Shown: positions 17,324 to 25,165, counted from the stretch's first letter. The stretch: 55,605 bases of DNA from an uncultured Muribaculaceae bacterium (GCA_910577355.1 CAJTMY010000015.1:1-55605); one strand, 5' to 3'. Numbers and translations: made by a program. Notes: generated by a model not told the origin, from the sequence alone.

Positions 17324-17812
17324 ATGAACGACTTCCTTATTTACCTCCCTCTTGAAGCATTTATGGCGCAGTGGTTCCGCCACAGGCACGGCGGCTCGCA
17401 GTACACCGTGCGCCTCGTGCGCGGCAGCGTGGAATCCAAACGTCTTAAAGCCCTCCTCGACGTGCCGCCGTCGGACTATGTGCTCCGGCCCGCGCCACAG
17501 GGCTGCGTGGCCGTGGCTATACCTTCCTTCCCGGCCAAAGACCCGCGCCAGTTCAACTATGTATCGCCGCAGGGCATTAACGCCCTCGTCGAAACTCTAC
17601 GCGACCTGTTCGACCTCGAACTGCACGACTATTATGTGAAAACATACATCAAAGGCTCGCGCATTGACTATATGCTGGAGGCATGGATGGCGATGCACGG
17701 CATAGAGTTCAATGATACAAACTACAACTCGGTCAAAAAACGCCTCGACCGGGTTAGAAAGAAAATATATGTCAAGCGACACCGCGACAAAGGAAAAAAC
17801 AGCGAAAACTGA
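17324..17812 (+). CDS. Phage early protein of unknown function
   Basis: 162 aa, mixed alpha/beta, with a basic C-terminus (K-K-R-L-D-R-V-R-K-K-I-Y-V-K-R-H-R-D-K-G-K). It has phage-like codon use. The basic tail and the place behind the primase suggest nucleic-acid binding, for example a replication or recombination accessory. No family recognised. Confidence 0.75.
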   Translation: MNDFLIYLPLEAFMAQWFRHRHGGSQYTVRLVRGSVESKRLKALLDVPPSDYVLRPAPQGCVAVAIPSFPAKDPRQFNYVSPQGINALVETLRDLFDLELHDYYVKTYIKGSRIDYMLEAWMAMHGIEFNDTNYNSVKKRLDRVRKKIYVKRHRDKGKNSEN

Positions 17813-17897
17813 ATAAAAATCGTACCGAGTTCAGCGCGGTTTTATACTGTGCAAAATATAGGTAATAATCGTTATATCAACAATATCTGTAATAATT

Positions 17898-18170
17898 ATG
17901 TCTGAAACGACCAAAATCTGCTCCGGCTGTAACCGCGAGTTACCGCTGGAGAGCTTCGGGAGAATGGCATCGGCTCCCGACGGCCTGAGTTACCGATGCA
18001 AGGAGTGTGTGAACGCCGCGAAACGCGAATACCACCACTCACGAAAGAAATTAAAGAGAGTGTTCACCAATCCCGACCTCGCCAACTTCACGCCCCGGCA
18101 GCTTATCGACGAGCTTAAAGCCCGTGGCTATTCCGGCGAGTTGAAGATTACACAGACGATTAAGGTATGA
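17898..18170 (+). CDS. Small zinc-ribbon protein
   Basis: 90 aa. Two C-x2-C knuckles: I-C-S-G-C (residues 8-11) and Y-R-C-K-E-C (34-37), followed by a basic helix K-R-E-Y-H-H-S-R-K-K. The knuckle-linker-knuckle pattern is like the N-terminal ribbon of endonuclease VII/HNH-type proteins, but the catalytic H-N-H part is absent. Likely DNA or RNA binding. Its stop overlaps the next ATG by 4 nt. Confidence 0.75.
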   Translation: MSETTKICSGCNRELPLESFGRMASAPDGLSYRCKECVNAAKREYHHSRKKLKRVFTNPDLANFTPRQLIDELKARGYSGELKITQTIKV

Positions 18171-18598
18171 AATCGCCCCTCGTACCGAAACTGTCGCTTC
18201 CCGGCATACGGTTTGTCGGGGTTGTCGACTGCGAGAAATTACAGCCCAACCTGCGTGAAATGGCTATGGCCGGGCTTACCGTGGCCGCCCATACCGATGT
18301 GGAGGAAGTGCCGTTTGCAAACGCTACCGCCGAGGCGGTCAGCGAGTGCAGCCACGGCGCGCCCGTGGAAACGGCGACTTTGAAATTCCGCACATCGAAA
18401 TTTCTGCGTATAGATATTCAGATGGGGTTTGTCATTACCGACGTAAGCGGCAGGTCTTGGCTGATCGGCGCAGCCGAGCCGCCATTTCCCAAAGTGTCGC
18501 TCACAAGGAAGACGGGGCTTCCCGGTGGCGACCCTGCCGTGTGGGAGATTGAGGTTAAGGCGGTGGGGCAACGCTCGCTTTTGCCATGCGTGTTCTGA
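18167..18598 (+). CDS. Phage protein of unknown function
   Basis: 143 aa, translationally coupled (4-nt overlap) to the zinc-ribbon protein. Predominantly beta; central segment F-L-R-I-D-I-Q-M-G-F-V-I-T-D-V-S-G-R. The codon pattern matches neighbouring phage genes. No motif recognised. It is the last gene before the inverted-repeat boundary at 18608. Confidence 0.75.
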   Translation: MKSPLVPKLSLPGIRFVGVVDCEKLQPNLREMAMAGLTVAAHTDVEEVPFANATAEAVSECSHGAPVETATLKFRTSKFLRIDIQMGFVITDVSGRSWLIGAAEPPFPKVSLTRKTGLPGGDPAVWEIEVKAVGQRSLLPCVF

Positions 18599-18607
18599 AT
18601 GGGCTGC

Positions 18608-18634
18608 CTTTCGCCGACCCACCGAGGGAGGCTT
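18608..18634 (+). repeat. Left inverted repeat of the ardA cassette
   Basis: 27-bp arm starting CTTTCGCCGACCC. Its inverted partner is 20016-20046, identical except for a 4-nt insertion. The pair encloses the minus-strand transcribed region, a divergent promoter module and ardA. Confidence 0.7.
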
Positions 18635-18827
18635 GCGTTTTCAGGACTTGAACACATGGCTGTTATCCTGATGTAGCCGTTGATAGGATAATGCGGTCAT
18701 TGGCGGCATATCCGAAGACACTCATTGCCCTGCGTGGCCGTAGCTTGCGACGATATGCCGGGCTTCCTCGCACTGTGCGCCGCAGTTGCAGCCGTGGACG
18801 TCAGGCTCACGCTTCGCCCACTCATTA

Positions 18828-19127
18828 TTATTCGGACGGTCTGCCTTGTGGCGGACTTTCCTTTTTATATATGGCACTGTTCCTTCCTCCTTTGGCTTTC
18901 GCTGTTTGGCTGTGGTAAGTTCTCTCCGTATGGAACATGAATCGTTGTCGGCAGGGCAAGCCTCGCGGAGTTGATGTTTTGCCGTAGTAGCAGGTGGAGA
19001 TTTCAACGCCTCCGTTGCCGCCGTATGGCGTATGTGTGGTTGTCTGTATGGCCGTTGGCAGTGTCGTTGATGCCCCGGTGGGTTCGGGCTGTACGTTGTA
19101 TGTGTCGCGGCTGTCGATACCCGACAC
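18828..19127 (-). CDS. Possible small protein transcribed away from ardA
   Basis: 99 aa from a GTG at 19127; the frame is open to codons just upstream. It reads S-G-I-D-S-R-D-T-Y-N-V-Q-P-E-P-T-G, with phage-like codon choice (gac, tac, aac, ccc). An ATG 25 nt further upstream would join it if one base were removed, giving M-K-E-N-Q-P-A-G-V-S-G. A strong minus-strand promoter sits at 19199-19228. Against it: no family, and other frames are also open. The rest of 18599-19195 has no better candidate. Confidence 0.3.
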   Translation of the reverse strand: MSGIDSRDTYNVQPEPTGASTTLPTAIQTTTHTPYGGNGGVEISTCYYGKTSTPRGLPCRQRFMFHTERTYHSQTAKAKGGRNSAIYKKESPPQGRPSE

Positions 19128-19198
19128 TCCCGGCTGGCTGATTTTCTTTCATTGTGAACCGAGGGCATGATTGATTTCGCGCCCTTCCTTTTACTCCG

Positions 19199-19383
19199 CA
19201 AAGTTAATAGCTCCCTGCGGCGCGACAAGGCTAAACTGCATCTTTCTGAAAATCTTCCTCTTGCAGAGCGTATTTTCTTTCAGAGCCTTGTCTTGAAACA
19301 CCGCCGGGAGCAACTTTGAGGGCAGCGTAAAAGAAAGAGCTTTTACACGAAATCATTCATTCAAACCCTCAATTCATACAGAC
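19199..19383. promoter_or_regulatory. Divergent promoter/leader module 1 (before ardA)
   Basis: Minus promoter: TTG (19228-19226), 19 nt, TAACTTTG (19206-19199). Plus promoter: TTG (19288-19290), 20 nt, CAACTTTG (19311-19318). The two are arms of a large imperfect palindrome (GACAAGGCT/AGCCTTGTC, CGGCG/CGCCG, GCTCC/GGAGC). The plus leader then has the motif GGCAGCGTAAAAG and a GTAAAAG/CTTTTAC hairpin (19327-19346). The same design recurs at 29925, 32965, 34009 and 38561. Confidence 0.65.
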
Positions 19384-20010
19384 ATGAAAGAAATTCTTAA
19401 CGCCAACCTCCCTCTCCGTCAGGTTATCATCGACCGCCTCGAAGAACTCGACTACACGCCCGAATCGCTGCGCGAGGCCATCACCGAACACGAGGCCGAC
19501 TACCGCGACGAAAATCCGTCGCTCTACTGCGGAACATACGCCAAATACAACGGCGGCGACCTCTCCGGCCTGTGGGTTGACCTCTCCACCTTCGACAGCT
19601 ACGAGGACTTCATCAACTTCTGCCGGGCTTACCACGCCGACGAAAACGACCCGGAGCTGATGTTCCAGGACTACGAGAACTTCCCCCGTGAGTGGTACTG
19701 CGAAAGCTGCATGGGGCAGGAAACATGGGATAAAATCGCCGAATATATCCGGCTGTCGGAAATCCACGACAAGGAGGCCGTGGACGCTTTCGTGGATTGG
19801 GGAGGCGGGAGCCTCGACCACTTCGAGGACTGCTACTGCGGCGAGTGGGAGGACGAGGAAGCCTTTGCCCGGCATATCGTTGACGAGTGCTACGACCTCG
19901 ACCGCACGATGGGCAATCTCGCAAACTACTTCGACTATGCCGCCTATGGCCGCGAATTGTTCATGTACGACTACTACATGGATAACGGCTATGTGTTCCG
20001 CCATTGGTAA
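19384..20010 (+). CDS. ardA: Antirestriction protein ArdA
   Basis: 208 aa, strongly acidic (many D/E, few K/R). The ArdA pattern is visible: S-L-Y-C-G-T-Y-A-K-Y-N-G-G-D-L-S-G-L-W-V-D-L near residues 37-58, an E-D-F-I-N-F-C segment, and a D-Y-E-N-F centre. ArdA proteins mimic bent B-DNA and block type I restriction enzymes on DNA entry. It carries its own promoter module and terminator and lies between inverted repeats, so it looks like a self-contained anti-defence cassette inserted among phage genes. Confidence 0.92.
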   Translation: MKEILNANLPLRQVIIDRLEELDYTPESLREAITEHEADYRDENPSLYCGTYAKYNGGDLSGLWVDLSTFDSYEDFINFCRAYHADENDPELMFQDYENFPREWYCESCMGQETWDKIAEYIRLSEIHDKEAVDAFVDWGGGSLDHFEDCYCGEWEDEEAFARHIVDECYDLDRTMGNLANYFDYAAYGRELFMYDYYMDNGYVFRHW

Positions 20011-20015
20011 AGCGT

Positions 20016-20046
20016 AAGCCTCTCTCCCTCGGTGGGTCGGCGAAAG
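20016..20046 (+). repeat. Right inverted repeat of the ardA cassette
   Basis: Inverted copy of 18608-18634 with a 4-nt insertion (TCTC), directly after the ardA stop. It merges into the ardA terminator. Confidence 0.7.
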
Positions 20047-20059
20047 CCGGCCTTTTTTT
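20035..20059 (+). terminator. ardA terminator
   Basis: Stem GGTCGGC/GCCGGCC around a GAAA tetraloop, followed by seven T residues. Confidence 0.85.
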
Positions 20060-20077
20060 GCTTGACAGACTGATATA

Positions 20078-20167
20078 AAAAGGCGAAGCCGCGCAGACAA
20101 AATGCGCGGCCTCTTTTCCCTTTTAGAGTGCTGGTACCGGGACTAAAACCGATAGCTGCACTTATGA
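20078..20167 (-). ncRNA. Candidate small RNA with a degraded tRNA-like segment
   Basis: A full minus-strand promoter (TTG at 20202-20200, 19 nt, TACCTTTG at 20180-20173) is followed about 60 nt later by a strong hairpin GCCGCGCA/TGCGCGGC (20110-20088) and then CGCCTTTTTA. No frame fits inside. The start of the transcript contains GGTTTTAGTCC and CGGTACCAGCAC, which look like a decayed tRNA T arm and acceptor end. The Abi gene (20226-21122) reads toward this RNA, so it could also be that gene's 3' region. Confidence 0.45.
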
Positions 20168-20225
20168 TGTTGCAAAGGTACTTATTTTTTCTGATATAAC
20201 AATGGCTCAAACAGAAAAGTTGTGA

Positions 20226-21122
20226 TTATTTTACATTTGAGGCATCTAATCCGCTTATGTTGGCGATTATTTCGGCCACTTTGGGGGATTGTGAGTAGTG
20301 TCGTATAAGTGCCTTGATTTCTTCCACCATTTCATTGTAACGGTTTATCGAAACCTGTTTGAGCATATAAAGGACTACTGCTATCGAGCCGTTAAGATTA
20401 CGAAAATTCCTGGCGCCCCGTACTTCTGCCGGGCCTCTCCTGATATATTTGAAAGGCACAAAATCATATAGCACATTACCGTGGGCGCAATAGTTACGGA
20501 GTTCCCTTACTATTTCAAGGTAGTTTTCAACGACCTCTATATAGCGTATGCCGTAATGATTGGCTATTTCTATCTTCAGACGCCTATCCTTTATTGCTTT
20601 ATAGAGATTTATAACACTACCGAATGTCATGTATTCTATCGTTTTCCATGCAGGGGCGTATGTATCCTCCTGATGGACGCGGTGATGTTGCCTGATTACG
20701 GAGTTCAGTTTGAAACTGGCCGTATAAACCGTACTGTCAAAAGTCGACGCAAACTGTTCTGCCACTACCGTATCATCGACAAACCACTGCGGGTTATCTG
20801 TATAATTATTGGAAAGCGTGTAGGTCAGGAAGTTGCGAAAGTTTATCTCTATTCGGTTTATATAAAACGCAAGTATGCTCCGTAATTTGTAATCGAAATA
20901 ATATAGCTTCACCGCATCATCGAAGTTGGCTCCGGCAACAAACTCATGTGTTCGATTTTGTTTTGCCGGGTAAGTCTTCTCAAATGGAAACCAATAGAAA
21001 CCAAGACGATAATAACCGACGTCTAACAAAACCTCTTTGGCTTTGTTCTCGTCGGCAATAGTCATGCCGCTGCTTCGTAGAAGCCTGACCTGCTTATCTA
21101 ATGTCATTGCTTGATTTCCCAT
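20226..21122 (-). CDS. Abi-family abortive-infection protein (AbiD/AbiF, Abi_2) with HEPN motif
   Basis: 298 aa from ATG 21122; Met6 (M-T-L-D-K-Q) is an alternative. N-terminal K-Q-V-R-L-L-R-S-S-G-M and Y-Y-R-L-G-F-Y-W-F-P-F are typical of Abi_2. The HEPN RNase motif R209-N-Y-C-A-H214 lies in R-E-L-R-N-Y-C-A-H-G-N. Such proteins abort infection by other phages through RNA cleavage. The gene is AT-rich and opposite to the flanking phage operons, with its own promoter only 4 nt before the ATG: a defence gene carried by the prophage against competitors. Confidence 0.9.
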   Translation of the reverse strand: MGNQAMTLDKQVRLLRSSGMTIADENKAKEVLLDVGYYRLGFYWFPFEKTYPAKQNRTHEFVAGANFDDAVKLYYFDYKLRSILAFYINRIEINFRNFLTYTLSNNYTDNPQWFVDDTVVAEQFASTFDSTVYTASFKLNSVIRQHHRVHQEDTYAPAWKTIEYMTFGSVINLYKAIKDRRLKIEIANHYGIRYIEVVENYLEIVRELRNYCAHGNVLYDFVPFKYIRRGPAEVRGARNFRNLNGSIAVVLYMLKQVSINRYNEMVEEIKALIRHYSQSPKVAEIIANISGLDASNVK

Positions 21123-21126
21123 TATG

Positions 21127-21134
21127 CAAAGTTA
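21127..21134 (-). promoter_or_regulatory. Leaderless-type promoter of the Abi gene
   Basis: TAACTTTG on the minus strand, then CATA, then the ATG at 21122. Transcription should begin at or next to the start codon. Confidence 0.6.
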
Positions 21135-21183
21135 CGAAATTTCCATGAATTTCAGTGTCTTTTAGCCGCTTTATTTACTGCGG

Positions 21184-21191
21184 TACTTTTG
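21184..21191 (+). promoter_or_regulatory. Promoter of the head gene operon
   Basis: TACTTTTG followed by TGGCAAA, 20 nt before the protease ATG. It belongs to a set of similar plus-strand boxes before structural gene blocks (34917, 39475, 42394, 47734). Confidence 0.55.
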
Positions 21192-21211
21192 TGGCAAACA
21201 ACGATTAAGAT

Positions 21212-22258
21212 ATGCCACAGCCCAAATATAACCTGCATCTGAAAGGCTTTGTCGGAGGCTACGACTTCGACCGCGATTATGTAGACTACATACTCGCAAA
21301 AAACGCCGGGAAACCCGTTAACGTACTTATCGACAGCACAGGCGGCTCACTCGCCACCGCACTTTCTATTTCCTCCGCTTTCAAGCTGCACGGCGACGTG
21401 TCGGTGCATTTCGTCGGCATGAACGCCTCCGCAGCGACTATCGCCGCCCTCGGTGCAAAGCACGTCAGCATCGACACCGCCGCTTGGTACCTCGTGCATA
21501 AATGCTCCAACGAGTTTTTCAAATGGTCGAGCCTCAACGCCGACCAGATGGCCGACCTAATTTCTGCCCTCGAAAGGCAGAAAGCCGACCTTGACAAACT
21601 CGATGCCGGAGTTGCCGCCATGTACGCCGCCAAATGCCGAAAAGACCCCAAAGCACTCCTTGACCTTATGAAAGTAGGCGGCTGGCTATCGGCCAAAGAA
21701 GCCCTCGAATGGGGTTTTGTCGATGAAATAACCGACGAGCCGGAGGACACCGCCCCCAAACTCACCGATTCCACCGCCTCGGCGATGGCGGCTGCCGGTA
21801 TGCCTATACCCAATGTGCCCGTCGCCGACAGAGAAAGCGGCCTCGGCAGGTTCTTCGCGGCCATTGCCGCTATGTTCAGGCCCTCCAACGCCGCCACGCC
21901 CGTAATCAATAACCAATCAAATACTCCCCAAATGTCTACTATCATCTTCCCGGCACTGTGCGCCGCCCTCGCCCTTGATTCACTGGAACTTTCGGGCGAC
22001 AAGGCCACGGCAAGCCTCTCCGTGGAGCAGCTTGCAAAAATCGACAAGGCTCTGAACGGCAACGCCTCCGAAATCAAGGCCAAAGACACCGAAATCGCCA
22101 CCCTCAAAGCCCGTGTTGCCGAACTCGAAAAGACACCGGCGGAAACCACCTCCGCCATCGTCAGCACTTCGCAGCAGCCCGAAAAGCCCGAATCCCCTAT
22201 GGACGCTTTCAGCGCATCGGTCAGACGCGCCCGCGAGATCTACGACCAACTGCCGTAA
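21212..22258 (+). CDS. ClpP-type prohead protease with C-terminal scaffold-like domain
   Basis: 348 aa. Residues 1-190 are a ClpP/S14 fold: G-G-S-L at 44-47, catalytic Ser73 in N-A-S-A-A-T, His96 in Y-L-V-H-K-C. From about residue 235 the protein has a hydrophobic patch, then a coiled coil (I-K-A-K-D-T-E-I-A-T-L-K-A-R-V-A-E-L-E-K) and a disordered tail, as in protease-scaffold fusions. It would mature the capsid and guide assembly. An in-frame ATG at 21932 could give the scaffold alone, as lambda Nu3 lies within gene C. Major capsid gene follows. Confidence 0.9.
   Translation: MPQPKYNLHLKGFVGGYDFDRDYVDYILAKNAGKPVNVLIDSTGGSLATALSISSAFKLHGDVSVHFVGMNASAATIAALGAKHVSIDTAAWYLVHKCSNEFFKWSSLNADQMADLISALERQKADLDKLDAGVAAMYAAKCRKDPKALLDLMKVGGWLSAKEALEWGFVDEITDEPEDTAPKLTDSTASAMAAAGMPIPNVPVADRESGLGRFFAAIAAMFRPSNAATPVINNQSNTPQMSTIIFPALCAALALDSLELSGDKATASLSVEQLAKIDKALNGNASEIKAKDTEIATLKARVAELEKTPAETTSAIVSTSQQPEKPESPMDAFSASVRRAREIYDQLP
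21932..22258 (+). CDS. Possible nested scaffold protein (internal start)
   Basis: 108 aa in the same frame as the protease, from ATG 21932 after an A/C-rich stretch. It holds the whole coiled-coil region and the C-terminal tail. Inferred only from position and the known arrangement in lambda-like phages; no independent promoter is seen. Confidence 0.3.
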   Translation: MSTIIFPALCAALALDSLELSGDKATASLSVEQLAKIDKALNGNASEIKAKDTEIATLKARVAELEKTPAETTSAIVSTSQQPEKPESPMDAFSASVRRAREIYDQLP

Positions 22259-22305
22259 GCTCTATGCCGCAAATCCTCCCTCTGTAACCAAAATTCAAGT
22301 ACATT

Positions 22306-23280
22306 ATGCCCGATTTACTTCACTCTATCCAAATCACCGACCCCGACTATGAAAGGGCGGCTATCCAGTGGAAGACCGACTTTCTTCTCATGCCGCTCTT
22401 TGCCTGTGAGGAAGCCCTGAAATATATGCAGGGTATGCCCGGCGTTACCGCGCCTACAAAGCTCCCCTCCGTCGAAGGCGCGGGGCAGTTCGCCCCTTAC
22501 CGACGCGACCGCCGCAGCGCATCGGCCACCAAAGTAGGCTACCGTGAGATTACTTCCTACCTCGGCAACGTGCGCGAGGACTTCGAGCCGCTGGAAATCA
22601 TTCAGACCCTTTTAGGACGCGGCACCGCCACTCTCGGCGACGCACAGATGCAGGCTCCCTCGGCGCGCCTCGTCATCGCCGCCGTCATGCGCTCGCTCGG
22701 ACACCACCTGCACGAGGTTCTTTTCACCGCCAGGCGCAATCCCGACGGCGACACGACTGCCGACCTTTTCGACGGCTGGGGAACTATCCTCGACCGCGAA
22801 ATGGAAGACGGCAACATTTCCGTTGCCAAAAACAACCTCATCGAGCTTACCGAGGCTGTCGACGGCACTAACGCCGTCGATGTCGCAAAAGAGGTGGAAC
22901 GCTCATGCGACCCGCATCTGAGAAAGCAGCACAAGTTCCTGTTCTGCGACCCGGAGTTTGCCGACTTCTATAACGACGCATACCTTGTTACCCACAACTC
23001 CGTGCCTTATAACAAGAAATACGAGCAGCCCATTGTAGAGGGCAGCTTCAACAAGACCACCATCGTGCCCCTCGACTGCCTCGCAGGTACGGACAAGTAT
23101 ATCCTCACCCCCGGCTCCAATATGCTCTACGCCTACGACAACATGAGCGACCTTACCCGTATGGAGGTCAAACGCTGGGAACCGTGGGCTATGACTATCG
23201 CCGCCGCTATGTTCTTCGGCACACAGTTCCGAAGCATCGACCGCCGATTCCTCAAAGTTGTTAAACTCAAATCCGCATAG
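22306..23280 (+). CDS. Major capsid protein (HK97-like)
   Basis: 324 aa, directly after the prohead protease. It has the features of a Bacteroidetes siphovirus capsid protein: a long N-terminal helix, F-E-P-L-E-I-I-Q-T-L-L-G, a large E-loop-like middle, and a C-terminal beta domain with Y-I-L-T-P-G-S-N-M-L-Y-A-Y-D-N and F-F-G-T-Q-F-R-S-I-D-R-R-F. Assignment rests on position, length and pattern. It is expected to be the most abundant virion protein. Confidence 0.85.
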   Translation: MPDLLHSIQITDPDYERAAIQWKTDFLLMPLFACEEALKYMQGMPGVTAPTKLPSVEGAGQFAPYRRDRRSASATKVGYREITSYLGNVREDFEPLEIIQTLLGRGTATLGDAQMQAPSARLVIAAVMRSLGHHLHEVLFTARRNPDGDTTADLFDGWGTILDREMEDGNISVAKNNLIELTEAVDGTNAVDVAKEVERSCDPHLRKQHKFLFCDPEFADFYNDAYLVTHNSVPYNKKYEQPIVEGSFNKTTIVPLDCLAGTDKYILTPGSNMLYAYDNMSDLTRMEVKRWEPWAMTIAAAMFFGTQFRSIDRRFLKVVKLKSA

Positions 23281-23284
23281 CGAG

Positions 23285-23336
23285 CGTTTATCGTTGAGCG
23301 TCTATCGTTCAACGATTCGCTCCCGATAAACGATAA
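23285..23336. repeat. Short inverted repeat between capsid and tail-tube genes
   Basis: GTTTATCGTT at 23285-23294 and its inverse AACGATAAAC at 23327-23336, with a further TATCGTTCAACG in between. No T-run follows; it is perhaps an RNA-processing or attenuation site that sets capsid versus tail expression. Confidence 0.4.
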
Positions 23337-23355
23337 ACCATAAACTATAAACGCT

Positions 23356-23931
23356 ATGACATCTTCTTGCCTCAACATTCAAAAGAGCCTCGCATGGTGT
23401 CAGGGAACGCCCGAATACGCCGGTGTGCGCCGTCGTATCTACTATCTCGCCAAAAGCGAGATAGTGGGCTGGCCGCTCCTTGAACGCGATGCCAACGGCA
23501 TACGCGCGACGTCGGCCAGATACAAGGGCGACTTCACCCTCAAAGCCGACGCCAAATGGAAATTCATCGACATTCTCCCCGACAAATCGCAGCTTACCTC
23601 CGAGCCGCAGGGCGAGCTTCCCTCGCAGACACAGCTTAACAAGCTCGTCGCCGTACACCCCGGCGTGGGCGCGGAGGCATCCGCTGCCGCAGCTTATCTC
23701 AACAACTCGGACAATGTTTTTATCGTACAGGATATGAACGACAATTACCGCGTTGTCGGCTGCGACAAGTGGCTCACCAAAACGACGGTGAACCAGGACA
23801 ACGGACAGGGGGCTTCCGGCACCACCTCGACAACTATTAACGTCGAAGCCTCCGACGAGGTGCCCGCGCCTTTCTACGACGGCGAGATTATCACCGAGGA
23901 CGGGATAATCAACCCCAAAAAGGCCGCCTGA
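23356..23931 (+). CDS. Putative major tail tube protein
   Basis: 191 aa, mainly beta. The second half (V-F-I-V-Q-D-M-N-D-N-Y-R-V-V-G, T-T-V-N-Q-D-N-G-Q-G-A-S-G-T-T, P-A-P-F-Y-D-G-E-I) has the style of tail-tube proteins from Bacteroides siphophages, including a Thr/Gly-rich loop before the C-terminal strand. It follows the capsid gene after a 75-nt spacer. A head-decoration role is the alternative. Confidence 0.6.
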   Translation: MTSSCLNIQKSLAWCQGTPEYAGVRRRIYYLAKSEIVGWPLLERDANGIRATSARYKGDFTLKADAKWKFIDILPDKSQLTSEPQGELPSQTQLNKLVAVHPGVGAEASAAAAYLNNSDNVFIVQDMNDNYRVVGCDKWLTKTTVNQDNGQGASGTTSTTINVEASDEVPAPFYDGEIITEDGIINPKKAA

Positions 23932-23934
23932 TAG

Positions 23935-24591
23935 ATGGCTTCCCCTTACGACGGCAGCGGCGCGGTTGACATGGGCGAGATTATCCGTGGGATAACGACA
24001 CCCGAACTCGAAACGCCGTCTGCCGCCATTTTATCTTCCTCTCAATCCGGCAAGGATCTGTTTGCCGTAAAGAAACGGCAACAGTGGGCGCACGACGATG
24101 GCGCGCGGTGCGACTTTCAGAGCCGCCCCATGCTCGCATACCGTACCGGCCTTTTCTTCCTTGCCGTGTGGAAACGGAGCGTCTACGGCAAAACGCTTTC
24201 CGAAATCAAGGCCGACGATGCCATGATTACGAAAGTTGCCGGGGCCACCGCCGCGCTTCTCGCCGATGTTCTCGGCTATAACCTCGCCGCCGGAGGCTGG
24301 GCGGTGATTACCACCCCGAAACGGAGGCACCGTCAGCGCAACTTCGCCTCACTCGTTGCTGCCGACCTTGCCCGTCAACTCGCAATACCTTTTTATGAAG
24401 ATGTCGCGCTCTGCCGCTCCAAACAGCGGGTGAACGCGACCTTTGAAATGAATGTATGCCCTGCGGAGCAGAACATTATAGTTTTCGATGATTTCGTTAC
24501 CACCGGCCAGACGATGCTTGCAATGAAACGGCTCTTTCAGCCTACCGGCAAGAACCTCGTCTTTATCGCCGGGATTAACAACAAGGCATAG
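23935..24591 (+). CDS. ComF-like phosphoribosyltransferase
   Basis: 218 aa, 3 nt after the tail-tube-like gene. The PRPP-binding loop I-I-V-F-D-D-F-V-T-T-G-Q-T lies near residues 182-194, and V-I-T-T-P-K-R-R-H-R-Q-R-N-F (about 123-136) matches the ComF-type R-x2-R-x-F motif. The N-terminal zinc finger of ComF is missing and replaced by about 60 unrelated residues. Type I phosphoribosyltransferases act on nucleobases. Its job within a head/tail operon is unknown; nucleotide salvage or DNA modification are possible. Confidence 0.8.
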   Translation: MASPYDGSGAVDMGEIIRGITTPELETPSAAILSSSQSGKDLFAVKKRQQWAHDDGARCDFQSRPMLAYRTGLFFLAVWKRSVYGKTLSEIKADDAMITKVAGATAALLADVLGYNLAAGGWAVITTPKRRHRQRNFASLVAADLARQLAIPFYEDVALCRSKQRVNATFEMNVCPAEQNIIVFDDFVTTGQTMLAMKRLFQPTGKNLVFIAGINNKA

Positions 24592-24593
24592 CC

Positions 24594-25139
24594 TTATTCT
24601 TCAAATATTGTTTTGGGCTTTGGATTGGATATTACAAACTGCCATTGATAATTATACGAATCCTCGAAATATAAAGTATCGCAGTTCGCTTTTTTCTTGA
24701 CTACTATGGTATTGCGCTTTCGCCTTACAACATTCTCAACTTCGCCAATGTAGGGGGTAACGTAGACATTATAAATCTTGCCGTTTGATAATTCTATTTT
24801 ATTGCCGGTTTTGCGCCAATAATCTATCGACACTACCGTATCGTTTAGGGCAGATTTATAACACTGGTAATATTTTTCTTCGCTTGCCTTATCTCCGTGA
24901 TAATTAACCACGGCGAAAAGAATAAGCGTAATTGTCGCCACCCAATAAAACCAACTGTATTTTTTCAAGAATCCCCAAAAATCCAAATGAAGTTTTTGTT
25001 GGCTCATAGTTATCACACACGCGAAAGTTGCAAATCCATACATAAATAATGCTGCAAGCGCAAACCTGAATATTACGACTGTCATAAAGACAATCGCAAT
25101 AGCTATTAGCAAGATTATGCTTTTCCGATGTGCGACCAT
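24594..25139 (-). CDS. Accessory multi-pass membrane protein
   Basis: 181 aa, AT-rich. Three hydrophobic segments are visible (about residues 6-28, 30-46, 64-82), followed by a polar beta-rich C-terminal domain (W-R-K-T-G-N-K-I-E-L-S-N-G-K-I-Y). It is transcribed against the phage operon and shares a transcript with the exported protein upstream. No family recognised. Candidates: superinfection exclusion or envelope modification in the lysogen. Confidence 0.7.
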   Translation of the reverse strand: MVAHRKSIILLIAIAIVFMTVVIFRFALAALFMYGFATFACVITMSQQKLHLDFWGFLKKYSWFYWVATITLILFAVVNYHGDKASEEKYYQCYKSALNDTVVSIDYWRKTGNKIELSNGKIYNVYVTPYIGEVENVVRRKRNTIVVKKKANCDTLYFEDSYNYQWQFVISNPKPKTIFEE

Positions 25140-25165
25140 ATCTCAAAACTATATAAGCCGCTGGA

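Noticed and set aside
19369..20100. 243-aa minus-strand frame opposite ardA
   Set aside because: It mirrors the codon bias of ardA on the other strand; ardA has family support, promoter and terminator.
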